From contig OY101117.1 in assembly GCA_956465555.1 (NCBI GenBank), forward strand, positions 1,922,001-1,986,000: a stretch of 64,000 nt of DNA. Reading direction: 5' to 3'. This DNA is from Nitzschia sp. pyKryTriq1 (Eukaryota; Bacillariophyta; Bacillariophyceae; Bacillariales; Bacillariaceae). Positions 1-11,032 of this stretch are shown one piece after another (the stretch's first letter is position 1; each line of letters opens with the position of its first letter). Under the pieces are notes generated by a model. The model saw only the letters and a list, made by a program, of their open reading frames with translations. It made no database searches and was not told where the DNA came from. A program made the translations under genes and the position numbers.

Positions 1-765
1 CGGGGGCCCGGGACGGAATTGCGGGCGGAAGGGCGAGACCAAAAAGGTGGCAATCATGCCCAAGGGCGAGGCCGAAGCACCGGCCATCATGCGCAAGCAA
101 AAGTCGAGCAAGACAAAGACGGTGAGCCAGTGGGCCCAAAGCTCGTCCTTGAATACCGCGCAAACGACACTGAGGGCGCACACTTGAAAGCCGGTTACAC
201 GGATGACGTAGTTGTTGACCACATTGGGGAACCAGAAAAGAGGGTTCATGGCCACGCCGCGGTCGGCAGGAATCAGGCGGGCAGTTTCTAGCCTGTCAGT
301 ACCGACGGCGCGAGATTTGTTGACCAAGCCCTTGAGTAAGGTGTCGAGCTTGCCCTTGTGGTGGAGGGCCTTGACATCATCGCATCCTCCAATGAACGCG
401 CCCTTGACGAACACCAACGGGACAGTGGACTTTCCAGTCTTCGACTTGGCGTAGGCAAAAATCTTGCCGCCCTCGGGGTGCAAGTTCACTTCGACGGAGT
501 GAACGGTAACGCCAATCTTGTTGATCAAGAGATCCTTGACATCTCGGCAAAAGGGACAGGTGGACTTGCTGATCACCATAACGGCATGTAGGTCAATCAT
601 AGCATCGATCTTCTCCGTAAGATCAGCCCCAGGATAAGATTGAATGTCGTTGATGACAATCGAACCACCAGCGGGGTCACGTTCCTTGGAAGCCCCAGCG
701 GCGACTTCAATGTCCTCGAAGACCAGGGGAGAAACTTCGTTTGAGGCTTTCGTGTTGGGTGGCAT
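1..765 (-). CDS. Glutaredoxin-DUF4395 fusion protein, partial (C-terminus beyond the window)
   Basis: The minus strand is open from the ATG at 763-765 to base 1 (255 codons) without a stop, so the 3' end lies outside the window. After about 60 residues there is a glutaredoxin-type thioredoxin fold with the redox motif STCPFCRDVK, followed by a strand-helix pattern and a TVPLVFVKGAFIGGCDD block that carries the cis-proline and GG(C)D glutathione-site signature of glutaredoxins. About 60 residues later comes a hydrophobic segment with VVNNYVIRVTGFQV and LDFCLRMMAGASASPLG, which resembles the bacterial membrane domain DUF4395. Inferred role: a membrane-tethered glutaredoxin. The compartment is unknown; the N-terminus is polar and shows no signal peptide. 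The glutaredoxin part is well supported; the DUF4395 assignment rests on recalled motifs. Confidence 0.8.
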   Translation of the reverse strand, partial: MPPNTKASNEVSPLVFEDIEVAAGASKERDPAGGSIVINDIQSYPGADLTEKIDAMIDLHAVMVISKSTCPFCRDVKDLLINKIGVTVHSVEVNLHPEGGKIFAYAKSKTGKSTVPLVFVKGAFIGGCDDVKALHHKGKLDTLLKGLVNKSRAVGTDRLETARLIPADRGVAMNPLFWFPNVVNNYVIRVTGFQVCALSVVCAVFKDELWAHWLTVFVLLDFCLRMMAGASASPLGMIATFLVSPFRPQFRPGPP

Positions 766-1180
766 GGTGCGAGTGAGTGACAGAAACAAGATATGAAATG
801 GGGAGGCGCAAGCGGTTTGTCTGCTGCTCTCTTTTCAATTTTATGAACGCTTTTCTGGCATCGTCTTCGTTGCGGCCGTTGGTGCAGTCTACGTATTACG
901 AATATTCACACCACCCGTGAAATCTTCGTTCTTGCTTCTTTCGAAAGCCGCCGTCCGCCTGCCGTGTGCTAAGGCCGTGCTAAACAGCGAACCGGTTCGT
1001 CGAATATAAATGAAGAATCATTCTACTATCATATATGCCGGTAGTACAAGTACTATTTTTTATAAAACTGTACCTGGGTACGGTGTACAGGGGCTCGCTT
1101 CGCTCCGCCCCTTCGGTTGCACATACTACTTCATTCATGTGCAAGACCTGCCCTCTGTTCCTTAGCGCGAATGGCGAACA

Positions 1181-1396
1181 GTAGGGGAAGGTCGACGAAC
1201 ATTTATATACACCCGTCGGAGTAGGGGAAGGTCGACGAACATTTTTAATTGATTACTTATATATACCCGTCGGAGTAGGGGAAGATCGACGAACATTTTT
1301 ATTGATTAATTATATGTGCCCTTCGGAGTTGGGGAAGGTCGACGAACATTTTTGATTCATTACTTATATAGGCCCTTCGGAGTTGGGGAAGGTCGA
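1181..1396. repeat. Tandem repeat, 5 units, period about 54 bp
   Basis: Units begin with GT(A/T)GGGGAAGGTCGACGAAC at 1181, 1221, 1274, 1328 and 1382, so the spacings are 40, 53, 54 and 54. Each unit continues with an AT-rich stretch (ATTTTTxATTGATTA) and ends in CCCGTCGGA or CCCTTCGGA. The first unit is shortened and the last is cut off. There is no open frame through it. Confidence 0.85.
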
Positions 1397-1419
1397 TCGG
1401 CGGGGAGCCTTGACGTATC

Positions 1420-1729
1420 ATCGCTTCTTTGAGCTCATAACCTCAAGACGCAGTTTCCGTACGTCGTCCGGGAGAACCTCGCTCTACTCCTGATTCATTC
1501 GCTCCTTGCGCTGCTGTACTTGTACGGCAGCAACTCATACTTCGTTTCGATGGTTGTCATCTATCTCTCCGCCTTCTTGGCCCCTCTCGTAGAAGGCTTC
1601 GACTTTCTGTTTGGCCTTTTCAAGCTTTGTTTCTCTTGCATTTCGTGCCACACTTTTCATCGGGTTGCGGCTCCCATCGAAAACAGGGTTTATGGGTACG
1701 GAAGATGATGATTCCAATGACAAACCCAC
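1420..1729 (-). pseudogene. Possible decayed coding remnant, Lys/Glu-rich helical
   Basis: On the minus strand an open segment (1535-1729) encodes a charged helical sequence (motif RNARETKLEKAKQKVEAF). The same frame continues after a stop with QQRKERMNQE and, after another stop, DDVRKLRLEV. That amphipathic, Arg/Lys/Glu-rich pattern across two stops suggests the broken C-terminal part of a coiled-coil or Myb/SANT-like gene. No family could be named, and chance is possible. Confidence 0.25.
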
Positions 1730-2144
1730 CGTACAGTACAGTACAGTACAGTACAGTACAGCACTACTGTAGAGTAGTGGTTCAGTACTGTACTGTTCCT
1801 ACTGGTAGACTGTCCAGTACTGCACCTTGTGGCGCACGCGCTAGTAACGTGTTTCGTGATGACGTGTGGAGTCTGTCCGTCGGCAGTAAGAGTTACATTC
1901 TCAGTAAGAGTTACACGGTAGCTCCAGATACCACATGTAACTCTCAGCGAGAACTGGCTGTACTGTATTCTAACACCCGCGTGCTTTTACGCGCGCAGCG
2001 AAAAACGGCATTACTTTTGCAACGGCATCACAAATCACAACACACCAACAACAAAACTACAAATACCAGACCACCCACCAAAGCAATAAGTGAGTCTATG
2101 AGAGGAGTCCAGTGTGTAAACTCCTTCGAACAACATTTGATGCC

Positions 2145-3500
2145 ATGGGTGTGATCGAATCTGAATCGATTGCCGATGCGTCCAACCTGTCCAGCTTTTA
2201 CTTTGAAAAGACGTCAGCCCAGCCGAATCACCCAAAGATCCTGAAACCGTATGTATCCAAAGATTGCATCGAAGTGGTTCCCATCAACGAGAGCCGGGGA
2301 CGTGGCATGGTGGCGAAAAAAGACCTACCGGCGGGGACTTGTCTCTTTGTGATTCCTCCGACTGTTGCCGTGCGAGTCGACAAAGTACTGGAACAATGGA
2401 GAAAGGATAGCTCCAAGGGAAGCAAGGTGGTCGCTCTCGAATCTGTTGCAGAAGATGTCTTGTTACAGGAAATGCATGATGCCATAGAAAACGCAAAGAA
2501 CACCGACGCGAGAGTGGCGAACAGTTTTCTCATCTTGGAGGGACGTAATTCAAAAGATGTCTTGGATACCATTCCCTCCATAGATTGTCTATTAGCGTTG
2601 GACGAGACGAGCCCCCTCTTGCAGGAGGAGTTCAGTATGGAGGACCTGCGACAGATTGTCCGTCGGAATGCTTTCGGGCCCGATTTTGTCACGTACTCGA
2701 CGATTGTTCGGGATCTGCCAAAACATCCGCATCGGATCCTGGGACTTTATCCGTTGGCAGACATGATGAATCATTCTTGTCATCCAAATACGGTTCGGGT
2801 GTATGTGGGGGAGTACATGGTTGTTCATACATCCACCACAGTCGCGGCAGGAGAAGAAATCGTAGCCAGTTATGTCCCGCCGACCTTTTCGTACCCTCAG
2901 CGACACGCCATTTTGCAACAAAATCACGGCTTTGTTTGTGCCTGTCGTCGGTGTGAAGTCGAGGCCAATTTTTGGGATAATCCAGTGGAACAGGTTTCGA
3001 ATTTGGTGGAAATGCAACAATCTCCAGACACAAGCATCGTTAAGGTGATGGATGCAATTCATTTTCTTGAAGAACAATTATTGCCGTCTGCCAAACCCAA
3101 CGAGTTACAACGATCCCTTCGGCTTGGGTTTACGCCTCTTTATGTCTCTTATCTCAATCAGGCATTGTCGACTGCTTCCGTAGGTGACGAAGATTTATTG
3201 AGATTGTGCATGCAACTGCACTTTGGATTTGTATCGTGCAATCCTTCCAGTACCGAACACCTCTCGATTTTGCACCTAGGGTATGAACTGATTGGAAAGC
3301 TTCACAGTAAAGCTGGAAACGACCAAAGCAAGACACTCCCTAAACTTCGATTTTGGACAGAACAACTAAAACAAGCTTGTATGACACGCTACGGAAGTAT
3401 GGGTCATGACCTTGATGGGGTCCGTCGGATGATGCAACATACGCGATTGGTACTAAGAACTCCGGATGGAATGCAACGAGCAACGTACACCTTCATATGA
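2145..3500 (+). CDS. SET-domain protein methyltransferase (SMYD-like)
   Basis: Single exon, 451 residues, starting at the ATG in GCCATGGGT; the slightly longer open frame upstream has no ATG. A SET domain covers roughly residues 45-275. The N-SET strand pair is seen in ESRGRGMVAKKDLPAG, the catalytic NHSCHPN motif in MMNHSCHPNTVRVY, and the end of the SET fold in AAGEEIVASYVPP. It is followed by a post-SET zinc cluster, CACRRC. No MYND finger is visible in the split SET region. The C-terminal 150 residues are helical, as in SMYD proteins. It probably methylates lysines of histone or non-histone proteins using S-adenosylmethionine. The substrate cannot be predicted. The gene is convergent with the carrier gene 191 bp downstream. 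Confidence 0.85.
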   Translation: MGVIESESIADASNLSSFYFEKTSAQPNHPKILKPYVSKDCIEVVPINESRGRGMVAKKDLPAGTCLFVIPPTVAVRVDKVLEQWRKDSSKGSKVVALESVAEDVLLQEMHDAIENAKNTDARVANSFLILEGRNSKDVLDTIPSIDCLLALDETSPLLQEEFSMEDLRQIVRRNAFGPDFVTYSTIVRDLPKHPHRILGLYPLADMMNHSCHPNTVRVYVGEYMVVHTSTTVAAGEEIVASYVPPTFSYPQRHAILQQNHGFVCACRRCEVEANFWDNPVEQVSNLVEMQQSPDTSIVKVMDAIHFLEEQLLPSAKPNELQRSLRLGFTPLYVSYLNQALSTASVGDEDLLRLCMQLHFGFVSCNPSSTEHLSILHLGYELIGKLHSKAGNDQSKTLPKLRFWTEQLKQACMTRYGSMGHDLDGVRRMMQHTRLVLRTPDGMQRATYTFI

Positions 3501-3691
3501 TGATTCACTTCACAGCGTGAATGATGAATCTAAGCATGCATTGACAGCAAAGACGCCAAATCAATTCTATCTCTAGGATGTATGCGACTGCAAGCAGCCA
3601 AATCCCTTTGTTTAAAATGCAAAAAACAAGTCTCGCAATTTGCCCCAGCAGTCGCATAGTATTTTTTGATAGCCACAACACGTTGTCTTTC

Positions 3692-4877
3692 CTAATGTGA
3701 TCCGGTTGCTGGAAGTCCCAAAAGCTGTTTCACGACATCGTAGATAACCAATTGACTCGTAATGATCATGCCAACATGAACAATTCTCGCCCCAGTACCA
3801 CGGAAGAATTCAGTCAGGCCACCGCGCTCGTAGAGACCCCCTAATACCTTGCCGAAACTGCCTGGTTCCCTCCCTTTGTAGGTTTCCGTCAAAATCATAT
3901 CTCCTGGTTGGCTGAGAATACACGCCACTAGTGAGGCACAAAAGGCAGCCGAGATGCTAACCAGCCATTTGTTTACCACCTCCATAATATTCGAAAGAAA
4001 AGTGTACAAAGCCGCCGCAATCACATCAAACGAAACTTGTTTTCCGAAGGTATAGCTGAAGAGGGAGAAGCAACAATCTTGTCAGACTTCATTTCGTGAT
4101 ATCTTCATCAAAAAATCATTGCGGCACCTACGGTACTTGTTTTGCCAACATGGCTAAAACGCCTCCAAACAAACTTGCAAAACCGTTCTCTCGGATCAAT
4201 CGGGGTAACCCAGTCAGCAGAGAATCATTGGCGTATTTGGGATCGGTTACTTGTCGAATCCGTAGCGACTCCATCGGACAGAGCAATAACGCGGCAACGG
4301 CACCCGCAATGACGGAGGCCATCACAAACGCCATTGCTGTATTGTCTTTTAACAATGCGGCAAAAATGGGTTTGGCCACTTCGTATACTCCAAACTACGG
4401 TATAAATTGGAATCATGAGCCTGGCATACGCGTGGCATATCCAAAAAGAACTCTATAATAGTAAGTGGCTCACCTTCATGGCACCCTCGATTCCGTAGCC
4501 AACCACTGTAGGTCCCAACCCACTCAGCAAAGCTCCCGGGCCTTCGTTTTTGACAATTTCGACAGTCGCCGCTAGCATCCCATCGCTGTAGGCCTATGCA
4601 AAGAAAACGATTTGGATTAGGGTCTAGGCATCTTTCCTCGTCCTTAATAACAAAGTAGGCGACTCACTTCTGGATTGGCTTGAATACGGGTCTTGACAAC
4701 ATCGATCGGCGTCGTGATTCCATGCGAGAAAGCGGCACAAGTTCCTCCAGCTACAAAGAACCGATAATCCATCTCTTGCAACGCCTTCAGCGCTGCTGCT
4801 CCAGCCGAGCTCGCATCGGAAACTTGGCTGCTTCCAAGAACCGCCAAGACGGAGGTTAATGCTGTAATATATTTCAT
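3692..4877 (-). CDS. Mitochondrial carrier family protein, phosphate-carrier-like
   Basis: Predicted exons complement(3692..4055, 4132..4394, 4474..4593, 4668..4877), all GT-AG and in phase, giving 318 residues, the usual size for SLC25 carriers. Three carrier signatures are visible: PIDVVKTRIQ in repeat 1, PMESLRIRQV in repeat 2 and QPGDMILTETYK in repeat 3. The blocks GPTVVGYGIEGAMKFGVYE and AKQVPYTFGKQVSFD resemble phosphate carriers (SLC25A3/Mir1), which import inorganic phosphate into the mitochondrial matrix. The odd feature is the N-terminus: MKYITALTSVLAVLGSSQVS followed by DASSA reads like a cleavable signal peptide, which most SLC25 carriers lack. ER or plastid-envelope targeting is therefore possible. 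The family is certain, the substrate likely, the location open. Confidence 0.85.
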
Positions 4878-5600
4878 GATCTAACGGTGTGGATACGAAA
4901 CTACTACTGTAGTCTATTCTCAGTCTTGATAGAAGGTACCGGTAGTACTTGTTATGCCATTCAGAGTTCAAAGGTTTTTGGGTTTGGGCAGCGCGGGATG
5001 ACGCTTTGAGCTGCTTTGACACCCCTGTGGAAATCAATGAAGAATCATCATCATCGGCAACTACAGTACCTGGCACCAGTACCGGTACTGTACCAGAACG
5101 CAGCAGTACTGTACCAGTACTCGCAACTCCGCGCGGTGGGTGTGAGTGATGGGAACGCGGAACGCGGAACACAGCGCGCGCTGCGGTCACTCAAGATTCA
5201 TTCTGATGATGATTCATTCGAATCCAATTATTCCGGAAGATCCTCGTGGACGTTTGGGCGCGCGAGTGTTTGATAGGGTATGGAATCAGGAATCGGAGAA
5301 ATCGATTTCTCAAATCGATTGAAATTTTTTCCATTTCATCTTTACCTCTTACTTGGATTCTTCGACGCGCGGCGACGTGCTTGTCGTCAACCGATCGCCT
5401 TGCTTTATTTGGAGAGATGCGGATGCTTGTCTCGCGAGAGGCAAGCTAACCAACCCATCCGCCAATGGTGCTACTCGTACAGAGCTTCTTGTAAGGTGTG
5501 TAATCCCCACGGGAAACCGGTTTAGGCATAAATCAGTCTACGACGCTGATCACTCACTTTGTTCCTCTCGAAATCTGTTGCAGTCATTTAATTTAGCAAA
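4878..5600. other. Divergent promoter region, carrier / RPL17
   Basis: About 720 bp. GTAC palindromes cluster at 4935-5120 (for example CAGTACCTGGCACCAGTACCGGTACTGTACC). A candidate 5'-UTR intron of the downstream ribosomal gene runs from GTAAGG near 5490 to a TTGCAG at about 5577-5582. No gene supported. Confidence 0.5.
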
Positions 5601-6164
5601 ATGGTCCGTTATTCTGTAGAGCCCGAGGTACCGGAAAAGACTTCCAAGTCTCGAGGGAGCCACTTGCGTGTGCATTTCAAGCACTGCCGTGAGATTGCTC
5701 ACTATACCAAGGGAATGAAGGTCAACACCGCCCTCAAGTACTTGGACGATGTTCTTTCTTTCAAGGCTGTCATTCCTTTCGTCAAGTTCACTGGAGGTAT
5801 TGGACGCAAGGCCCAAGGCAAGCAGTGCAAGTCCCCTGGAAACATTGGTCGATGGCCAGTAAAGGCTACGGCCGTGTACAAGGATCTGTTGCGAAATGCC
5901 GTTGCCAACGCCGAAACAAAGGGATTGGACCCCGATAGCCTCGTCATTGATCACGCTCAATGCAACAAAGCCCCCCCGGGTCGTAGGCGAACATACCGGG
6001 CGCACGGTCGTATTGGAAAGTACGCCAGTCAGCCCGCTCACATCGAAATCATCTTGAAGGAGACAACGGAGGGTGTTGAAAAGATGGAAGAAGAAGCCAA
6101 GCCCATCAAGATCACCAAGAAAATGGCCGCCATGCGTCGATTTGTCAAGGTTGGAGAAGCTTAA
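5601..6164 (+). CDS. RPL17: 60S ribosomal protein L17 (uL22)
   Basis: Single coding exon of 187 residues, matching the usual eukaryotic L17 length. The start MVRYS, the block RGSHLRVHFKHCREIAHYTKGM, the core GRKAQGKQCKSPGNIGRWPV and the C-terminal signature AQCNKAPPGRRRTYRAHGRI are those of uL22. It lines the peptide exit tunnel of the cytosolic large subunit. The ATG sits in AAAATGGTC. A short intron just upstream in the 5' UTR is plausible, as in other ribosomal protein genes, but is not proven. A Lys-rich tail ends the protein as in other eukaryotes. Confidence 0.97.
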   Translation: MVRYSVEPEVPEKTSKSRGSHLRVHFKHCREIAHYTKGMKVNTALKYLDDVLSFKAVIPFVKFTGGIGRKAQGKQCKSPGNIGRWPVKATAVYKDLLRNAVANAETKGLDPDSLVIDHAQCNKAPPGRRRTYRAHGRIGKYASQPAHIEIILKETTEGVEKMEEEAKPIKITKKMAAMRRFVKVGEA

Positions 6165-6589
6165 ACAAATAGCAGAAAATTGGTATTACAACCTTTCTCG
6201 TGGACTTGGGTTTTGTAGTAAATATTCGTTTGCAGAAAGATGACACATCTACTAGTTGTTTGTAGAAAGACGAATTGTTTACGGAGAGATGAAGAACTGT
6301 ACGTCCTGTTGTCGCAATCACTACCGGAAGTCCTAGGTTGAGTGTATAGCAAGTGAGTAGAAGCGATTCTTGGGAGACGGTGACTCTCCAGCTACCTGTG
6401 ATTTACTAGCTAACTGGTGTACCGCCCATTGGTAAAAACCAATCTTTGTTCTCGAGTATAGGCGATGCGTACAAACAACGATTGGCGCCTTTGTTCCCTA
6501 TTCCAGATTGAGGCGTCTTCTTGAGAACTGCATGCAGCTGCTAACATCTGTACTTTGCAGCTCACGTGACCGTCCACTCGCCCTTTCCA
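6165..6589. other. Intergenic between convergent RPL17 and aspartokinase
   Basis: 425 bp of presumed 3' UTRs. I see no gene, repeat or structured element. Confidence 0.5.
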
Positions 6590-8439
6590 TTAGATGCCGA
6601 CTTGTTCTTTCTTCTCCACAGCTTCGGCTGGTTCCATGTCAACCGCGCACTGGTTTTCGAAGAAACAAGAGTGGAGATGAAGAATGGCTCCCTCCAATTG
6701 GTCAGACTTGAGGATAAAAGAGATATTCACCTTGGAGGCTCCCTGTGAAAGCATTTCGACTCCAATATTTTCAGTCGCAAAAACTCGGAATACAGTAGCC
6801 AACACTTCGGAGCTTCTATTGACATCAGCGATCAAAGTCAAGATACTCATATTATCCTTGCGAGTGATATCGGCACAGTCGGTGAGGTCGTCGATCAAGT
6901 TCTTGATCTCATTGTTGTTTTGCTTCTTGTCTAGGGTCAAGGACACAGAAACTTCAGAACTGGCTAGGACGTCAACCGAGAGCTTGTGCTTTTCAAACTC
7001 GGAGAACACTCGTGCCAAGAATCCATAGGCTCCCAACATTTGTGTAGAATGAATGTCTAGAACAGTGATTCCTTTCTTGTATGTGATGGCGGTTACCTGG
7101 TGCAAGAAAGAGATCTGAGTCTACTGTAGACGAATGCAACACCCTATATCAAAAGTCTGGTAGGAAACTTACCAATCGGTCCTTAGCAGACTTTTCTTGC
7201 TTAATAAAGGTTCCAATTGCGGCAGGATTGTAGGAGTTTTTGACACGAACCGGTACATTGTACTTCATAGCTGGTTGCATGGCAATGGGATGCAAAACTT
7301 GTGCTCCAAAGTACGCCAACTCGGCGGCCTCCTCAAAACTGACTTGGTCCAAAGCTACCGCGTGAGGAACCACCCGAGGATCCGTCGATAGAATACCGTC
7401 AACGTCCTTCCAGACTTGGATTTCGTCAAGACCAAGTGATGCACCCAAAGCTGTAGCCGTCAAATCCGATCCACCACGGCCCAAGGTAGTGATCTTTCCA
7501 TTTGGGTCATGTCCGATAAAACCAGTAACAACAGCAACGACTCCTTTGTCGATGCGTTCAAAGGCTTTTTGTACAGCGCCTTCATGCTCGGGTAGTAGCT
7601 TAGCATCCCCAAACTGCGAATCTGTCAGGACTCCAACATCCCAAGCGTCAAAAGCCTGAGCTGGAACCCCAATTTGATTTAATCGGGCCGCCATGATACG
7701 AACGCTGCAGCGTTCTCCGTAGCTCACAAGTTGGTCCAGGGATTTTGGTGACAATTCCTGGATCATTTTTACGCCCGTAAGCATTTGCTCGCACTCGTCC
7801 AACAAACTATTCACGTCGTCTTTCGTATTCTTCGAAAAGTTGAAGACATCCATGGTATTGCTGTGCAACGTGCGGATGGCATCCACACAAACTCGTCCCT
7901 CTTTGAATGTAGAAAAATGAAAGTGAGTCAACTTTGAAACCCTACTCACCCAGCCTCGCCAGTCATTCGGAAAATGAAAATCTTACCCAATGCGAATTCT
8001 CCAGCAGAAAGCAGGTTGTTGGTGGTCTTTCCCATGGCCGAGCAAACAACAGCACGTGGCTGGAAACCTTCCTCAATTTGGTCCTTGATCAAGTGAGCGA
8101 CATGGTCGATGCGCTCATCGTTGGCCAGAGAACTCCCACCAAACTTAAAGACGCAACTTGTTTTGGGCTTTTCGAGAAGTCACAACGTGCCGAGAGTTAG
8201 AATCCAAATTGAAAGCTTATCCGTACAACGCAACCGGATTACATTCGACTCACCACTTCGCTATTTCCCAAGCCATTGATCTTGGACAAGCCTTTCTTAT
8301 AGTCTTTGATCTGATCGGCCAAAAACAGTTGTGTCGGACTTTGCGTCCTCGGTGGCACAACCGCCTGTAACGCGGGTTGGAAGCCAAAGGTAGGAACCGA
8401 GGCCACGGACCCGAAAATTGCGAAAGACAGAAACTTCAT
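6590..8439 (-). CDS. Aspartate kinase, monofunctional, plastid-targeted
   Basis: Predicted exons complement(6590..7096, 7173..7900, 7987..8167, 8254..8439), all GT-AG and in phase, 533 residues. It phosphorylates aspartate, the first step to Lys, Thr, Met and Ile. Kinase motifs: FKFGGSSLAND (nucleotide/aspartate site), GRGGSDLTATALGASLG and WKDVDGILSTDPRVVP. Two ACT domains follow (TVLDIHSTQMLGAYGF and MSILTLIADVNRSSEV) and would bind the feedback amino acid, usually lysine or threonine. The N-terminus MKFLSFAIFGSVASVPTFGF is a signal peptide ending near FGF|QPA, close to the diatom ASAF-type plastid cleavage motif. A homoserine dehydrogenase domain is absent, unlike the second aspartokinase at 52.1-55.1 kb. 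The bare GKTTNNLL stretch fits the plant/bacterial class. Strong call. Confidence 0.93.
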
Positions 8440-9414
<975 letters not shown>

Positions 9415-11032
9415 ATGTGATCGAAAAAAGTCGGAAGGGAATGAAAGAGCGTCGCCGAAATACTGGGTGGTTGGTGTTGATTCTCTAGATTTTACTAGCG
9501 TCATAGACTTCCGATTGTACAACGATAGCTCGAGCATTCACTTCACCGTCTCTTCTGTAGATGCACTTGCTGCAAGAGAGCGCAGAATTAATAACACTGA
9601 AAATATATTGTTTTAGAGATTGCGATGATTAGTTACCCTTTTGGTTTCACCTACCCACCGATGATCCATACGAGGAAGGGGCCAGGTCAAGGCTAGAGTG
9701 ATGGCTTTCATGGAATTTCATGATAGCAATTCACGGATGGGCTACCAAGTTCCCTAGGTAGTCAACCAGACCGCCCTTTTTACATGAGAAACACTATCAA
9801 GGAGGTCTTTTACACGTGTTGGTGTAACTCGTGATTCCAGATACTATATCAGTAGACTATCCCGGCGAGTGGTAGTAACCTCGCGACGTCTGAACAGGGT
9901 GACCATTTTCTCATTTTTCATTACCATCGGAAGTACCAGATACTCCGAATCTGCTCCGAATAGCTTACTAGGTAGTTTAAAATGATGACCTCCGTCGTCT
10001 TTGAAGACGCGCAATCCTCTTCATCTTATTCCGAGAGATTCATTGCTCTCGACCGTTAAGGTAGTAACTAAATTAGACTGTACTTTTCGCTGCTTTACGA
10101 TATGGTATTACTCTACGGTAGTACTGTCGTACGGTAGTGGATGACCCTTATCTACCCAATACCGGTACCAGTACTGTGGATGTACCACCCAGGAATACAA
10201 CGCTCCGCACAACCATGTAGACCCAGTACTAAACCTACGTACCCCCTAACTCCTCCCCCTCACTCGCTACCGGTACATGTACTTGTACCCCCCAACGCTC
10301 CCAACACCGCACCGCAAGCGCACGTACAGTAAGTACTATATTCCAGGCTTGCAAGCCTCATGTCGCTTGATGCGTCGCAAGTTGAAAGTCGTCGTCGTCA
10401 GTCTTGTGAAAAAGGGGGGATGCGCCGCGTGTTCGATGGGCGCACCAAGGAGACAACATGGGCGCAACCCCGGATCAGCTCGCACGGTGGTTAACGCGTC
10501 TACAGTAGTACGTACATACAGCGTACCGGTACGTACATACATACCGGTACGGATAGCGCGCCCCCCCACCCCCTCACCGAAACGGTATAAGGGCATATAT
10601 ATCACTGTGACATGCGCACGACCGGTTCTTTATATTAAACTTATTATATCTGTAGATTGTTGATTGAACCATCTTCCCAATTTTGGATTAAGGTGTTCAA
10701 GTCTTTTGTGTCGTACTTATGTCGTATGTATTGAATTATATAATAGGGATCTGAATACAACATAGGACACAAACCGTTGAAGACGATAGCCGCTGTCAAT
10801 AACGGCATCCTCCTCATTTTTCTCGGTTGCAACAACGACCTCCATCATTTTCAACATCAACGACTTTGTGCACAAACGATCAAACTCACAAGCAGGCATC
10901 TCTACCGGTTACCGGTACCAGTACGGGTAAAAGCCATCCACAATTTTACCAATTCACAAAGCTACAGTATCACAAGAGTCGACCCGTAGTACTATTATAC
11001 TCCATTCGTACACGTAGTCGACGAAATAGAAG
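9415..11032. other. Long intergenic region with GTAC palindrome clusters
   Basis: About 1.6 kb with no supported gene. Clusters of CCGGTAC/GTAC palindromes lie at 10115-10340, 10500-10560 and 10900-10990. A C-run (10559-10572) and AT-rich stretches at 10630-10650 and 10730-10745 occur. Short open frames on both strands have no recognisable motifs. Confidence 0.5.

Larger units (their letters stand above)
766..2144. other. Intergenic stretch with tandem repeat and GTAC palindromes
   Basis: About 1.4 kb between the divergently transcribed glutaredoxin fusion and SET genes. It holds the 54-bp tandem repeat at 1181-1396, a possible decayed coding remnant on the minus strand (about 1420-1729) and a GTACA microsatellite at 1732-1760 that folds back on the CAGTACTGTACTG at about 1783. 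No supported gene. Confidence 0.6.

Noticed and set aside
1627-2154. 175-codon open frame containing Tyr/Ser/Thr/Val repeats
   Set aside because: It is translation of the GTACA microsatellite and palindromes; no start context or family.
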